Part shown: positions 8,136 to 17,495 of the stretch, piece by piece
Position numbering within the stretch: position 1 is the first letter of the stretch
How the letters are laid out: each line of letters begins with the position of its first letter
Source: JBFKQC01 sp041627895
GTDB taxonomy: Bacteria > Pseudomonadota > Alphaproteobacteria > Rhodobacterales > Rhodobacteraceae
DNA length: 42,258 bases
Direction: 5' to 3'
Assembly (NCBI GenBank): GCA_041627895.1
Contig: JBFKQC010000031.1
Location: 1-42,258 of the forward strand
Made by a program: the position numbers and the translations under genes
The notes under the pieces: model-generated
The model's database searches: none
The model's input: only the letters and a program-made list of their open reading frames with translations
Told to the model about the DNA's origin: nothing

Positions 8136-8962
8136 GGCCAAAGCCCGTGGCGCTCGCGGAAATACAGCACGCCCTCGCGATTCGCCGTCTTCCGGTCGGC
8201 GCCGTCGATCACCGACCTGGCCAGCGGCGCTTGGCGTTCGGATGCCGCCTGGCGCGGGTCGTAGATGCCGCCTTCCAGCCAGATCGGGTGGCCGCGCAAC
8301 GTCAGCATGCCCGACAGCCACACGTCGTCGACGCCCCAAAGCACCGGCGGAATCTCGTAAAAGCCGGCGTCGAACATCCCGGGCCGCACCAGCACGCCGG
8401 CATAGCCCTCGAACACGTCGACATAGCCCGACCGCTTGAAGACGCGCCGCGGCGGGCCGGTCAGGTCGCGCCGCCTGGCGCCGGCGCGGATGTCCTGCCA
8501 GAGATAGCGCAGCTGGAACTCGATATCGGTGATCCGCCAGCGCCGGACCGCGCGCGGCTGCAACGCGCGTATCCCGGTGCCGCCCGCGTTGTCGCCCGCC
8601 TGCCAGCCGCCCTGCGCGATCACCGCGCCGGGGTGGCGCGCCTTCAGCGCCAGAAAGCGCTCTGCCCAGCCCGGGGCATAGATGTGGTCGTCGTCGCAGA
8701 ACAGGATGTCGACGTCCTGCCCGGCGAACTCGCGCGCCGCCGGCAGCACCTTGGTGGCGGGGCCGAAATCCTCGTCCGTGCGCCTGATCTCGACCCGCGC
8801 GGGCACCGCCGGCAGGCGCCCGTCCCAATCCGGGAACCGCCGGTAAGCCCGCGGGATGTACAGGCAGATCCGGTCGACCCCGGCCTGCGCGGCGAGGCTT
8901 TCCAGCACCGGCCCGATCTTCGCAAACCGTTCGGGAATCGACGAGAGCGTGACGATCAGCAT
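8132..8962 (-). CDS. Putative GT-A glycosyltransferase, array member 4
   Basis: 276 residues, with all array motifs: LSSIPERF (7-13), YRRFPDWDGRLPAVP (40-54), GPATKVLPA (68-76), FCDDD (88-92), RSGYVDVFEG (177-186) and VDDVWLSG (211-218). It ends RERHGLWP, nearly the same as member 5, suggesting these two are the closest pair. The ATG at 8962 follows the stop of member 3 after one base (TGACATG), and its own stop overlaps the start of member 5, so translation is coupled on both sides. The role is inferred only from fold motifs. Confidence 0.75.
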   Translation of the reverse strand: MLIVTLSSIPERFAKIGPVLESLAAQAGVDRICLYIPRAYRRFPDWDGRLPAVPARVEIRRTDEDFGPATKVLPAAREFAGQDVDILFCDDDHIYAPGWAERFLALKARHPGAVIAQGGWQAGDNAGGTGIRALQPRAVRRWRITDIEFQLRYLWQDIRAGARRRDLTGPPRRVFKRSGYVDVFEGYAGVLVRPGMFDAGFYEIPPVLWGVDDVWLSGMLTLRGHPIWLEGGIYDPRQAASERQAPLARSVIDGADRKTANREGVLYFRERHGLWP

Positions 8963-8963
8963 G

Positions 8964-9803
8964 TCAAAGCCAGACCCCGTATGTGTCCTGGAAATACGCC
9001 GCCGCCATCCGGTTCGCCGCCTGCCGGTCGGCACCGTCCACCACCGCCTCGACCAGCGGCGCGCGGGTCCGGGCGGCGGTGTCGGCGGGCGGGAACTGCC
9101 GGGCGCGCAGCCAGATGCCGATGCCGCGCCGGGCCAGGCAGCCCGACAGCCACACGTCGTCGACCGACCACAGCACCGGCGGGATGACAAAGGCCGCCTC
9201 GTCGAAGAACTCGGGCCGCACCATCACCCCGCCGCAGCCCTCGAAGATGTCGCAGAAACCCGACCGCTTGAAGACATGGCGCCAGGGCGCCGCGGCATCA
9301 CGCCAGCGCCTGCCCGCGCGCATCTGCGCCCAAAGATAGGCAAGCTGAAACCCCAGGTCGGTCACGCGCCAGGTCCGCACCACCCGCGGCGCCAGCCGGT
9401 CGCGCCCCTCCGAGGGCAGGATTTCCTCGGCGATCAGCCCGAGATTGGCGATGGCGCAGCCCGGCCTGTCGGCCCGCGCCGCCAGGAAGTCGCGCACCAG
9501 ATGCCGGCCATAGGCCCGGTCGTCGTCGCCGAACACGATCTCGACATCCTGCCCCGCGAACTCGGCGGCGGGCGCCAGCACCTTGGTGGCCGGCCCCCAA
9601 TCCTCGTCGCAGCGGCGAATCTCGACGCCGCGCGGGACCTCGGGCAGCCTGCCGTCCCAATTGGGGAACCGGCGATAGCGCCTCGGGATGTAAAGGCAGA
9701 TCGCATCCGGCACCCGCGACTGCGCGCACAGGCTTTCCAGTGCCGGGCCGATCTCGGCGAACCGCGGCGGGATCGTCGAGACCGAGGCGATCACGCCGCT
9801 CAC
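8964..9803 (-). CDS. Putative GT-A glycosyltransferase, array member 3
   Basis: 279 residues with the array motifs STIPPRF, YRRFPNWDGRLPEVP, GPATKVL, RSGFCDIFEGCGG and VDDVWLSGCLARRG. Two differences stand out: the residue before the DDD triplet (93-95) is Gly rather than Cys (FGDDD), and WDWG-type changes occur just ahead of GPATK. The start is GTG at 9803, overlapping the preceding TGA. A second GTG at 9794 has GGAGG 8 bp upstream and would remove three residues; either is possible. The C terminus YGVWL matches members 1 and 2 in style. Confidence 0.72.
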   Translation of the reverse strand: MSGVIASVSTIPPRFAEIGPALESLCAQSRVPDAICLYIPRRYRRFPNWDGRLPEVPRGVEIRRCDEDWGPATKVLAPAAEFAGQDVEIVFGDDDRAYGRHLVRDFLAARADRPGCAIANLGLIAEEILPSEGRDRLAPRVVRTWRVTDLGFQLAYLWAQMRAGRRWRDAAAPWRHVFKRSGFCDIFEGCGGVMVRPEFFDEAAFVIPPVLWSVDDVWLSGCLARRGIGIWLRARQFPPADTAARTRAPLVEAVVDGADRQAANRMAAAYFQDTYGVWL

Positions 9804-10636
9804 CTCCAGACCCCGAGATGGGTCTGCGCCAGCGCGACCACCTGCCGGGTCAGTTCCAGCCGGTCCACCCCGCCGATAGCCTCGTCGGCCAGCGCCGCGG
9901 TGCCGCGCGCCGCGGTGTTCTGTGGCGTGTAGCGGTTGGCGGTCAGCCAGATATCGGTGCCGCGCGCGGCCAGCGCGGCCGAAAGCCAGATGTCGTCATG
10001 CGCCCAGGCAATGCCGGGAATGTCGAAGACCCGCGGATCGAAGAACTCGGGGCGCACCAGCACCCCTGCGCAACCCTCGAAACTGTCGACATAGCCCGAG
10101 CGCCGGAACCGCCGCCGCGCCGGCGGGCGCGGGCGGCGTCCCGAGGGCCATGCGCGCAGGCGGCGCCAGAGATAGCGCACCTGATAGTCCAGATCGGTCG
10201 AGCGTTCGCGCGGCCGGGCTCGCGGCCGTTTCCGGTCCGGCCGCGCGACCAGCCCCTTGCTGGTCAGGTCCAGCCCCCGCTGGGCGATGGCGCAATCGGG
10301 ATGCGCGCGCCGCGCGGCCAGAAAGCTTGCCGCCCAGTCCGGCGGGTAATGCCGGTCGTCGTCGCAAAACAGGATCTCGACGTCCTGCCCGGCGAAGGCG
10401 CGCAGCGCCGGCAGCAGCTTGGTGCTGGGACCGAAATCGCGGTCCGCCCGGACGATCTCGACGCCCGCCGGCACCGCGGGCAGCGCGCCGTCCCAGTCGG
10501 GAAAGCGCCGGTACGTCCGCGGGATGTAAAGGATCACCCGGTCGGCCCGCGCGGTCTGGGCCAGCAAGGTCTCCAGCGTCGGCCCGAGTTGCGGAAACCG
10601 CGGCGGGATGCTGGACAGCGTGACGATCAAAGCCAT
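9800..10636 (-). CDS. Putative GT-A glycosyltransferase, array member 2
   Basis: 278 residues beginning MALIVTLSSIPPRF. Array motifs are YRRFPDWDGALPAVPAGVEI (43-62), GPSTKLLPA (a Ser variant of GPATK), FCDDD (Asp92-94), RSGYVDSFEGCAG and AHDDIWLSAALAARG; the latter has His-Asp-Asp where the others have Val-Asp-Asp. A very Arg/Pro-rich segment occupies about residues 128-175, the most divergent part of the family. It overlaps member 1 by 10 bases (10627-10636) and member 3 by four. No ribosome-binding sequence is evident other than within the preceding gene. Confidence 0.74.
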   Translation of the reverse strand: MALIVTLSSIPPRFPQLGPTLETLLAQTARADRVILYIPRTYRRFPDWDGALPAVPAGVEIVRADRDFGPSTKLLPALRAFAGQDVEILFCDDDRHYPPDWAASFLAARRAHPDCAIAQRGLDLTSKGLVARPDRKRPRARPRERSTDLDYQVRYLWRRLRAWPSGRRPRPPARRRFRRSGYVDSFEGCAGVLVRPEFFDPRVFDIPGIAWAHDDIWLSAALAARGTDIWLTANRYTPQNTAARGTAALADEAIGGVDRLELTRQVVALAQTHLGVWR

Positions 10637-11460
10637 ACGCCGTGGGTGTCCTGGAAATGGCGGATGCAGGCCTTGTTCGCCTCGTCGCGGTCCGAGCCCT
10701 CGATCTGGGCCTTGTGCAACGCGTCGTAGACGCCCGCGGGCGTGTGCTGGGTGTCGTGCTGATCCGCCAGCGCCCAGATGGGCACGCCCTTGCGCGCCAG
10801 GCACCCCGACAGCCAGACGTCGTCGACCGCCCAGATCACGTCCGGTATCTCGAAATCGGCGTCGTCGAAAAAGTCCGGCCGGACCAGCGCACCGCCGAAC
10901 CCCTCGAAACAGTCGACATAGCCCGACTGCCGGAACAGCACACGCGTCGGTTCGCGCAGGTACTTGCGTTCGACCGGCGGAAACAGGAATTCCCAGGCCA
11001 TCCGCAACTGGAACCTCAGATCGAGCCCGCGCGCGCGGCGGCGGGCGCGCGGCTGCGGCCGGTTCAGCATCTTCGACTGGCCGTAGCGGTCGGCCTCGAA
11101 CCCGGCAATCGCGATGCAGGCGCGGGGATGCTCGCGTCGCGCGTCCAGAAACGCCCGCGCCCAGTGCGGCTTGTAGCGCCGGTCGTCGTCGCAGAGCAGG
11201 ATATCCAAGTCCTGCCCGCGGAATTCGCGCGCCGCGTAAAGCACCTTGGTCGCGGGGCCGAGGTCGTCGGGCACGCGGCGGATCTCGACGCCGTCGGGCA
11301 CATCCGGCAGCCTGCCGTCCCAGTCCGGGAACCGGCGGTAGCGCTCGGGAATCCACAGGATGATCCGGTCCGCCCGCGCCTCCTGGCGCAGCAGGCAGTC
11401 CAGCGTCGGTCCCAGTTTGTCGAACCGCGGCGGAATGGACGAGAGCGAGACGATCAGCAT
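10627..11460 (-). CDS. Putative GT-A glycosyltransferase, array member 1 (first transcribed)
   Basis: 277 residues. Motifs: LSSIPPRFDKLGPTLDCLL, YRRFPDWDGRLPDVPDGVEI (41-60), GPATKVLYA, LLCDDD (Asp91-93), RQSGYVDCFEGFGG, VDDVWLSGCLARKG. It heads the five-gene minus-strand array and is divergent from an ABC exporter 150 bp away, so the array promoter should lie at 11461-11610. I see no good ribosome site before the ATG at 11460; the start is fixed by alignment with the other four N termini. Cytoplasmic, with no membrane helix. Confidence 0.75.
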   Translation of the reverse strand: MLIVSLSSIPPRFDKLGPTLDCLLRQEARADRIILWIPERYRRFPDWDGRLPDVPDGVEIRRVPDDLGPATKVLYAAREFRGQDLDILLCDDDRRYKPHWARAFLDARREHPRACIAIAGFEADRYGQSKMLNRPQPRARRRARGLDLRFQLRMAWEFLFPPVERKYLREPTRVLFRQSGYVDCFEGFGGALVRPDFFDDADFEIPDVIWAVDDVWLSGCLARKGVPIWALADQHDTQHTPAGVYDALHKAQIEGSDRDEANKACIRHFQDTHGVWL

Positions 11461-11556
11461 GCGGATCCGGCAGGTCTACGGACGGTGGGGCAGGGGCCTT
11501 GGTGCCCGCCGCTGGCTTTAACCAAATCGCCCCCCGGCCCGCAAGTCCGGCGCCGC

Positions 11557-11585
11557 TTGCCCCGGCCCGCCGCCTCGCGTATCCA
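11557..11585 (+). promoter_or_regulatory. Candidate promoter of the ABC exporter
   Basis: TTGCCC (11557-11562) and TATCCA (11580-11585) with a 17-bp spacer, 25 bp before the exporter start. The match is moderate and the region is GC-rich, so it is only a candidate. No comparably good element was found for the opposite (array) direction. Confidence 0.3.
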
Positions 11586-11610
11586 ACGCCGGCAACCGGA
11601 AGGGGCGAGG

Positions 11611-13407
<1,797 letters not shown>

Positions 13408-13415
13408 CCGGCGGA

Positions 13416-13437
13416 CACGCGGTTGCGAAACCGCGTG
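13416..13437 (+). terminator. Stem-loop after the ABC exporter
   Basis: A perfect 9-bp stem CACGCGGTT / AACCGCGTG closed by a GCGA (GNRA-type) tetraloop, starting 9 bp after the exporter stop. No T-run follows, so it may stabilise the mRNA 3' end or act with Rho rather than as a full intrinsic terminator. Confidence 0.55.
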
Positions 13438-13630
13438 CAACGCCGTTCGACCGGCCTTTCGTATGGCGCTCCCGTTCGCCTTGCGCGCTCTGCGGCCGCC
13501 CGGGTGCCGTTTCCCCTTGCAAGACGTGCCGAAACGCTGCGTCATGCTTGCCAGATCGCCCCGCCGGACGCTACGGGGCGCAGGACGAACGAGAGCGACA
13601 ACAGCCGCCGAGACGGGGAGAGACCATCGA

Positions 13631-15511
13631 ATGACCTACGCAACGCTCGACGACCGCAATGCCTTCGAACGGGAAATGCCGTGGGAGAAGCGCGAAAGGC
13701 CTGCAACCACCTGGAAGCTTCTTTGCCAGACCGCCGAGCGCCATGGCGCACGTCCCGCGACGACGTTCCAGATGTTCTCGGATCCGCAAGCCCCTGCCGA
13801 GACGCTGAGCTGGGCCGAGCTTCGCGACCGGACCGCGCAGGCCGCCAACCTGTTTCGCTCGCTCGGCGTCGGCGAGACCGATGTCGTGGCCTTCGTGCTG
13901 CCGAACTCGACCGAGACGATCCTGACCTATCTCGGCGCCCAGGTCGCCGGCATCGTCAACCCGATCAACCCGCTGCTGGAGCCGGAGCAGATCGCCGCGA
14001 TCCTGCGCGAGACCGGCGCCAGGGTCGTGGTCACGCTGCGCGCCTTCCCGAAAACCGATGTCGCGCAGAAGGTCGCCGCCGCGGTGGCCGACGCACCGAA
14101 CGTCAAGACCGTCGTCGAGGTCGACCTGCTGCGCTATCTCACCGGCGTCAAGCGGCTGATCGTGCCGCTGATCCGCCCGAAGAACCCGGTCGGCCACAAG
14201 GCCGAGGTGATCGACTTTGCCCGCGCGGTCGAGGCGCAGCCCGCCGCGCTGACCTTCGAGGACAGCGCGGGCGACCGTGTCGCCGCCTATTTCCACACCG
14301 GCGGCACCACCGGCATGCCCAAGGTGGCGCAGCACCGCTATGGCGGCATCGTCTACAATGCCTGGCTGGGGGCGACGCTGCTGTTCACCGAGAAGGACGT
14401 GCAGATCTGCCCGCTGCCCCTGTTTCACGTCTTCGCCACCATCGTTTCGCTCGGCGCCTCGCTGGGCTCGGGCGCGCATATCGTGTTTCCGACGCCGCAG
14501 GGCTATCGCGGCGAGGGCGTGTTCGACAATTTCTGGAAGCTGATCGAGCGCTACAAGGTGAGCTTCATGATCACCGTGCCCACCGCCATCGCCGCGCTGA
14601 TGCAGCGCAAGGTCGATGCCGACATCTCGTCGCTGAAGCTCGCGTTTTCCGGCTCGGCGCCGCTGCCCGTGGAGCTGTACAAGCGGTTCGAGCAGGCCGC
14701 AGGCGTCACGATCTGCGAGGGTTACGGGTTGACCGAGGCGACCTGCCTGGTGTCGATCAACCCGCCGGACGGGCAGAAGAAGGTGGGTTCGATCGGCTGG
14801 CCGTTTCCCTATACGGACGTCAAGATCGTCAACGACACCGCGGATGGCCCGGCCGAGTGCCCGACAAACGACATCGGCGAGATCTGCGTGTCGAATCCCG
14901 GCGTGGCGGCGGGCGCCACCTATACCGATCCCGACAAGAACGCCGATCTCTACCATTTCGACCGCTACCTCAGGACCGGCGATCTGGGCCGGTTCGACGA
15001 GGACGGCTATCTCTGGATCACCGGCCGCGCCAAGGACCTGATCATCCGCGGCGGCCACAACATCGACCCGGCGGTGATCGAGGAAACCCTGGCGGGACAT
15101 CCGGCGGTGGCGTTTGCCGGCGCGATCGGCCAGCCGGACGCCTTCGCGGGCGAATTGCCGTGCGCCTATGTCGAACTGGTCGACGGTGCCAGCGTGACCG
15201 GGGACGAGTTGTTGAAATACGCCTCTGATCATATCGCCGAACGCGCGGCCTATCCCAAGCACCTGGAAATTCTCGACGAGTTGCCGAAGACGGCGGTCGG
15301 CAAGGTGTTCAAGCCGGATCTCAGGAAGCGCGCGATCACCCGGGTCTACAACGAGGCGCTGAAGAAGGCCGGGCTGGCCGCCGAGGTGGCCGAGGTCGTC
15401 GAGGACAAGAAGCGCGGCCTGGTGGCGCGGCTGAAGAGGACCGGCGAGGCGGACGACGCCGCGGTCGCCAAGACGCTGGGCGAATACGCGCGTCCCTGGG
15501 ACTGGAACTGA
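13631..15511 (+). CDS. Acyl-CoA synthetase (AMP-forming)
   Basis: 626-residue ANL-superfamily enzyme that activates a carboxylic acid via an acyl-adenylate to the CoA thioester. Motifs: P-loop YFHTGGTTGMPK (about 220-231), FSGSAPLP, the adenine-binding CEGYGLTE, TGDLGRFDEDGYLWITGRAKDLIIRGG, and the C-terminal lysine motif KTAVGKVFK. A roughly 65-residue tail rich in Ala, Glu and Lys follows the lysine motif. There is no membrane helix. The ATG at 13631 is preceded by GGGGAGAG. The substrate is not readable from sequence; medium/long-chain fatty acids are usual for such enzymes. It stands alone between two regulatory-looking intergenic regions. Confidence 0.88.
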   Translation: MTYATLDDRNAFEREMPWEKRERPATTWKLLCQTAERHGARPATTFQMFSDPQAPAETLSWAELRDRTAQAANLFRSLGVGETDVVAFVLPNSTETILTYLGAQVAGIVNPINPLLEPEQIAAILRETGARVVVTLRAFPKTDVAQKVAAAVADAPNVKTVVEVDLLRYLTGVKRLIVPLIRPKNPVGHKAEVIDFARAVEAQPAALTFEDSAGDRVAAYFHTGGTTGMPKVAQHRYGGIVYNAWLGATLLFTEKDVQICPLPLFHVFATIVSLGASLGSGAHIVFPTPQGYRGEGVFDNFWKLIERYKVSFMITVPTAIAALMQRKVDADISSLKLAFSGSAPLPVELYKRFEQAAGVTICEGYGLTEATCLVSINPPDGQKKVGSIGWPFPYTDVKIVNDTADGPAECPTNDIGEICVSNPGVAAGATYTDPDKNADLYHFDRYLRTGDLGRFDEDGYLWITGRAKDLIIRGGHNIDPAVIEETLAGHPAVAFAGAIGQPDAFAGELPCAYVELVDGASVTGDELLKYASDHIAERAAYPKHLEILDELPKTAVGKVFKPDLRKRAITRVYNEALKKAGLAAEVAEVVEDKKRGLVARLKRTGEADDAAVAKTLGEYARPWDWN

Positions 15512-15547
15512 GCGGCGGCGGCGGCCGCGACCAGCCGCAGCGCGGAA

Positions 15548-15581
15548 TGTTTCGCATGCGAAACAATTGACCGTACGGTCA
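15548..15581. promoter_or_regulatory. Two perfect palindromes, likely operator sites (one TetR-type)
   Basis: TGTTTCGCATGCGAAACA at 15548-15565 is a perfect 18-bp palindrome; TGACCGTACGGTCA at 15568-15581 is a perfect 14-bp palindrome of the form bound by many TetR-family repressors. Only two bases separate them. They lie 37 bp after the acyl-CoA synthetase stop and about 175 bp before the M20 peptidase start, in an AT-rich pocket. The first could also fold as a 7-bp hairpin ending the upstream transcript. No TetR gene is present in the window. Confidence 0.6.
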
Positions 15582-15756
15582 GAATAACCTTTGTTATCAA
15601 TTGGTTAAATTCTGGCCCGCGTCGCGGCCGGACAGCCCCGTCCGGACCCCGGCCGCGAAAACTGCCCTTCCTCCATCGCCGCGCTGCCGGTCCGATGTGG
15701 GACCGCGGCGAAGTTTCGGGTTCCCAGCCGCGCGTGGCGCGCGCTAGGCTGCGGCC

Positions 15757-17049
15757 ATGGCCCCCCTTTCCGAGCGTCTCTCTGCCGAGATCGACCGCCG
15801 CCGCGACGACCTGGTCGGGTTGACGCAGGACCTTGTGCGCATCCCGACGACCAATCCGCCGGGGCATTTCTACCGCGACATCTGCGACCACCTCGAGGCG
15901 CGGCTTGCTGCCGCCGGTTTCGCGTGCGAGCTGTTGCGCGCGACCGGCACGCCCGGCGACAGCGCGCGCCACCCGCGCTGGAACATCGTCGCGCGGCGCG
16001 AGGGCGCGGCGCCGGGCGACTGCGTGCATTTCAACAGCCATACGGACGTGGTCGAGGTCGGCCATGGCTGGACCGCCGATCCGTTCGGCGGCGAAATCCG
16101 CGAAGGCCGCATCTATGGCCGCGGCGCCTGCGACATGAAGGGCGGGCTTGCCGCGTCGATCGTCGCGGCCGAGGCGTTCCTGGCGGTCTGCCCCGATTTC
16201 GCGGGCGCGATCGAGATCAGCGGCACGGCGGACGAGGAAACCGGCGGCTACGGCGGGGTCGCCTGGCTGGCGGAAAGGGGCTATTTCGACCCGGAAAGGG
16301 TGAGCCATGTGATCATCCCCGAGCCCTTGAACAAGGACCGCATCTGCCTTGGCCATCGCGGGGTCTGGTGGGCCGAGATCGAGACCCGCGGCCGCATCGC
16401 CCATGGCTCGATGCCGTTTCTGGGCGACAGCGCGATCCGGCACATGGGGGCCGTCCTGGAAGAGTTCGAGCGCTGGCTCTACCCGCTGCTGGGGGCCAAG
16501 CGCACGGCGATGCCGGTGGTGCCCGAGGGCGCGCGGGCCTCGACGATGAACATCAACGCGATCCACGGCGGCGCGCCCGAGCCGGAGGCGGATTACACCG
16601 GTTTCCCGGCGGCCTGTGTGGCGGATCGGTGCCGGATCACAATCGACAGGCGATTTCTGATTGAAGAAGACATCGAAGAGGTGAAGGCTGAGATCGCGCA
16701 GATGCTGGAGCGGATCCGGGCCGCGCGGCCCGGCTTCGACTACGAGGTCCGCGATTTGTGGGAGGTGACGCCGACCATGACCGACCGCGACGCCCCGATT
16801 GTCGCGACCGTCGCCCGGGCCATCGGGCAGGTGTTGGGGAAGGCACCGGATTATGTCGTGTCCCCGGGCACTTACGATCAGAAGCACATCGACCGGATCG
16901 GACGGCTGAGGAACTGCATCGCCTATGGGCCGGGCATCCTGGACCTGGCGCACCAGCCCGACGAATGGGTCGGGATCGACGACATGGCCGACAGCGCCAA
17001 GGTGATGGCGCTGACGCTGGCCGAGTTGCTGGGCCCGCGCCATGGCTGA
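15757..17049 (+). CDS. M20-family metallo-deacylase/peptidase (ArgE/DapE-like)
   Basis: 430-residue di-zinc amidohydrolase. Predicted metal and catalytic residues: His95 and Asp97 in NSHTDVV, bridging Asp126 in ACDMKGG, the Glu160-Glu161 pair in DEETGG, Glu189 in IIPEP, and His399 near the C terminus in LAHQPDE. A dimerisation/lid domain occupies about 200-320. The family removes N-acyl groups or cleaves small peptides. The gene overlaps a DoxX-like gene and is followed by a peptide-type binding protein, so the likely role is processing of an imported acylated amino acid or peptide, rather than arginine or lysine synthesis. The annotated ATG is the first with the family N terminus; no strong ribosome site is seen. 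Confidence 0.88.
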   Translation: MAPLSERLSAEIDRRRDDLVGLTQDLVRIPTTNPPGHFYRDICDHLEARLAAAGFACELLRATGTPGDSARHPRWNIVARREGAAPGDCVHFNSHTDVVEVGHGWTADPFGGEIREGRIYGRGACDMKGGLAASIVAAEAFLAVCPDFAGAIEISGTADEETGGYGGVAWLAERGYFDPERVSHVIIPEPLNKDRICLGHRGVWWAEIETRGRIAHGSMPFLGDSAIRHMGAVLEEFERWLYPLLGAKRTAMPVVPEGARASTMNINAIHGGAPEPEADYTGFPAACVADRCRITIDRRFLIEEDIEEVKAEIAQMLERIRAARPGFDYEVRDLWEVTPTMTDRDAPIVATVARAIGQVLGKAPDYVVSPGTYDQKHIDRIGRLRNCIAYGPGILDLAHQPDEWVGIDDMADSAKVMALTLAELLGPRHG

Positions 17050-17410
17050 GCCGGGGCTGGCGATCCGGCTGGCGCGGCTGCTGCTGGTGCTGGCGGCGAT
17101 CGTTCTGAGCATCGGCGCAGGCGCGGCCAAGGTGATGGAGGCGCCGCTGGAGGTGCAGGCGTTCCGCGCGGCGGGGCTGGCGGCGGAAATCCTCAGCCTC
17201 TACGGGGCGGTGCAGATCGTCTGTGCGCTGCTGCTGCTGTTCCGGCGCACGCGGGTCGCGGCGGGGGTCGTGCTGGCGGCGATCTTCGCGATGTCGGCCT
17301 GGCTGCTGTTTCCCGCGGGCGCCACCGGCCACGCCGTCTATTCGGCGGCGATGGCGGCGCTTTGCCTTGCTGCGGTGCTGTGGCGCCCGGCCCGGCGCGC
17401 GCCGCGCTGA
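17042..17410 (+). CDS. DoxX-like small integral membrane protein
   Basis: 122 residues with four hydrophobic segments (about 9-28, 41-66, 70-90 and 93-115), matching the size and layout of DoxX/DoxD-like membrane proteins. GAAKVMEAPLEVQAFRAAG between helices 1 and 2 resembles the conserved loop of that family. It overlaps the M20 gene by 8 bases, so it is translated with it. The function is unknown; the family has been linked to redox and membrane-associated oxidoreductases, but nothing here shows a catalytic residue. Confidence 0.75.
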   Translation: MAEPGLAIRLARLLLVLAAIVLSIGAGAAKVMEAPLEVQAFRAAGLAAEILSLYGAVQIVCALLLLFRRTRVAAGVVLAAIFAMSAWLLFPAGATGHAVYSAAMAALCLAAVLWRPARRAPR

Positions 17411-17495
17411 GGCGAAAAGCGACGACGATTCCCCCTTGGGCCGGCCCGCTGGCGCCTGTAAGCTGGCCGCAAACGCCATCCAGGGAGGATTACCG

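Noticed and set aside
7308..8828. Reading the last array gene as a 506-codon protein
   Set aside because: The extra N-terminal half is an out-of-frame reading of array member 4; the conserved N terminus starts at the GTG at 8135.
7308..11460. CRISPR array or tandem DNA repeat
   Set aside because: The repetition is at protein level with gene-length units; no short regularly spaced repeats with spacers.
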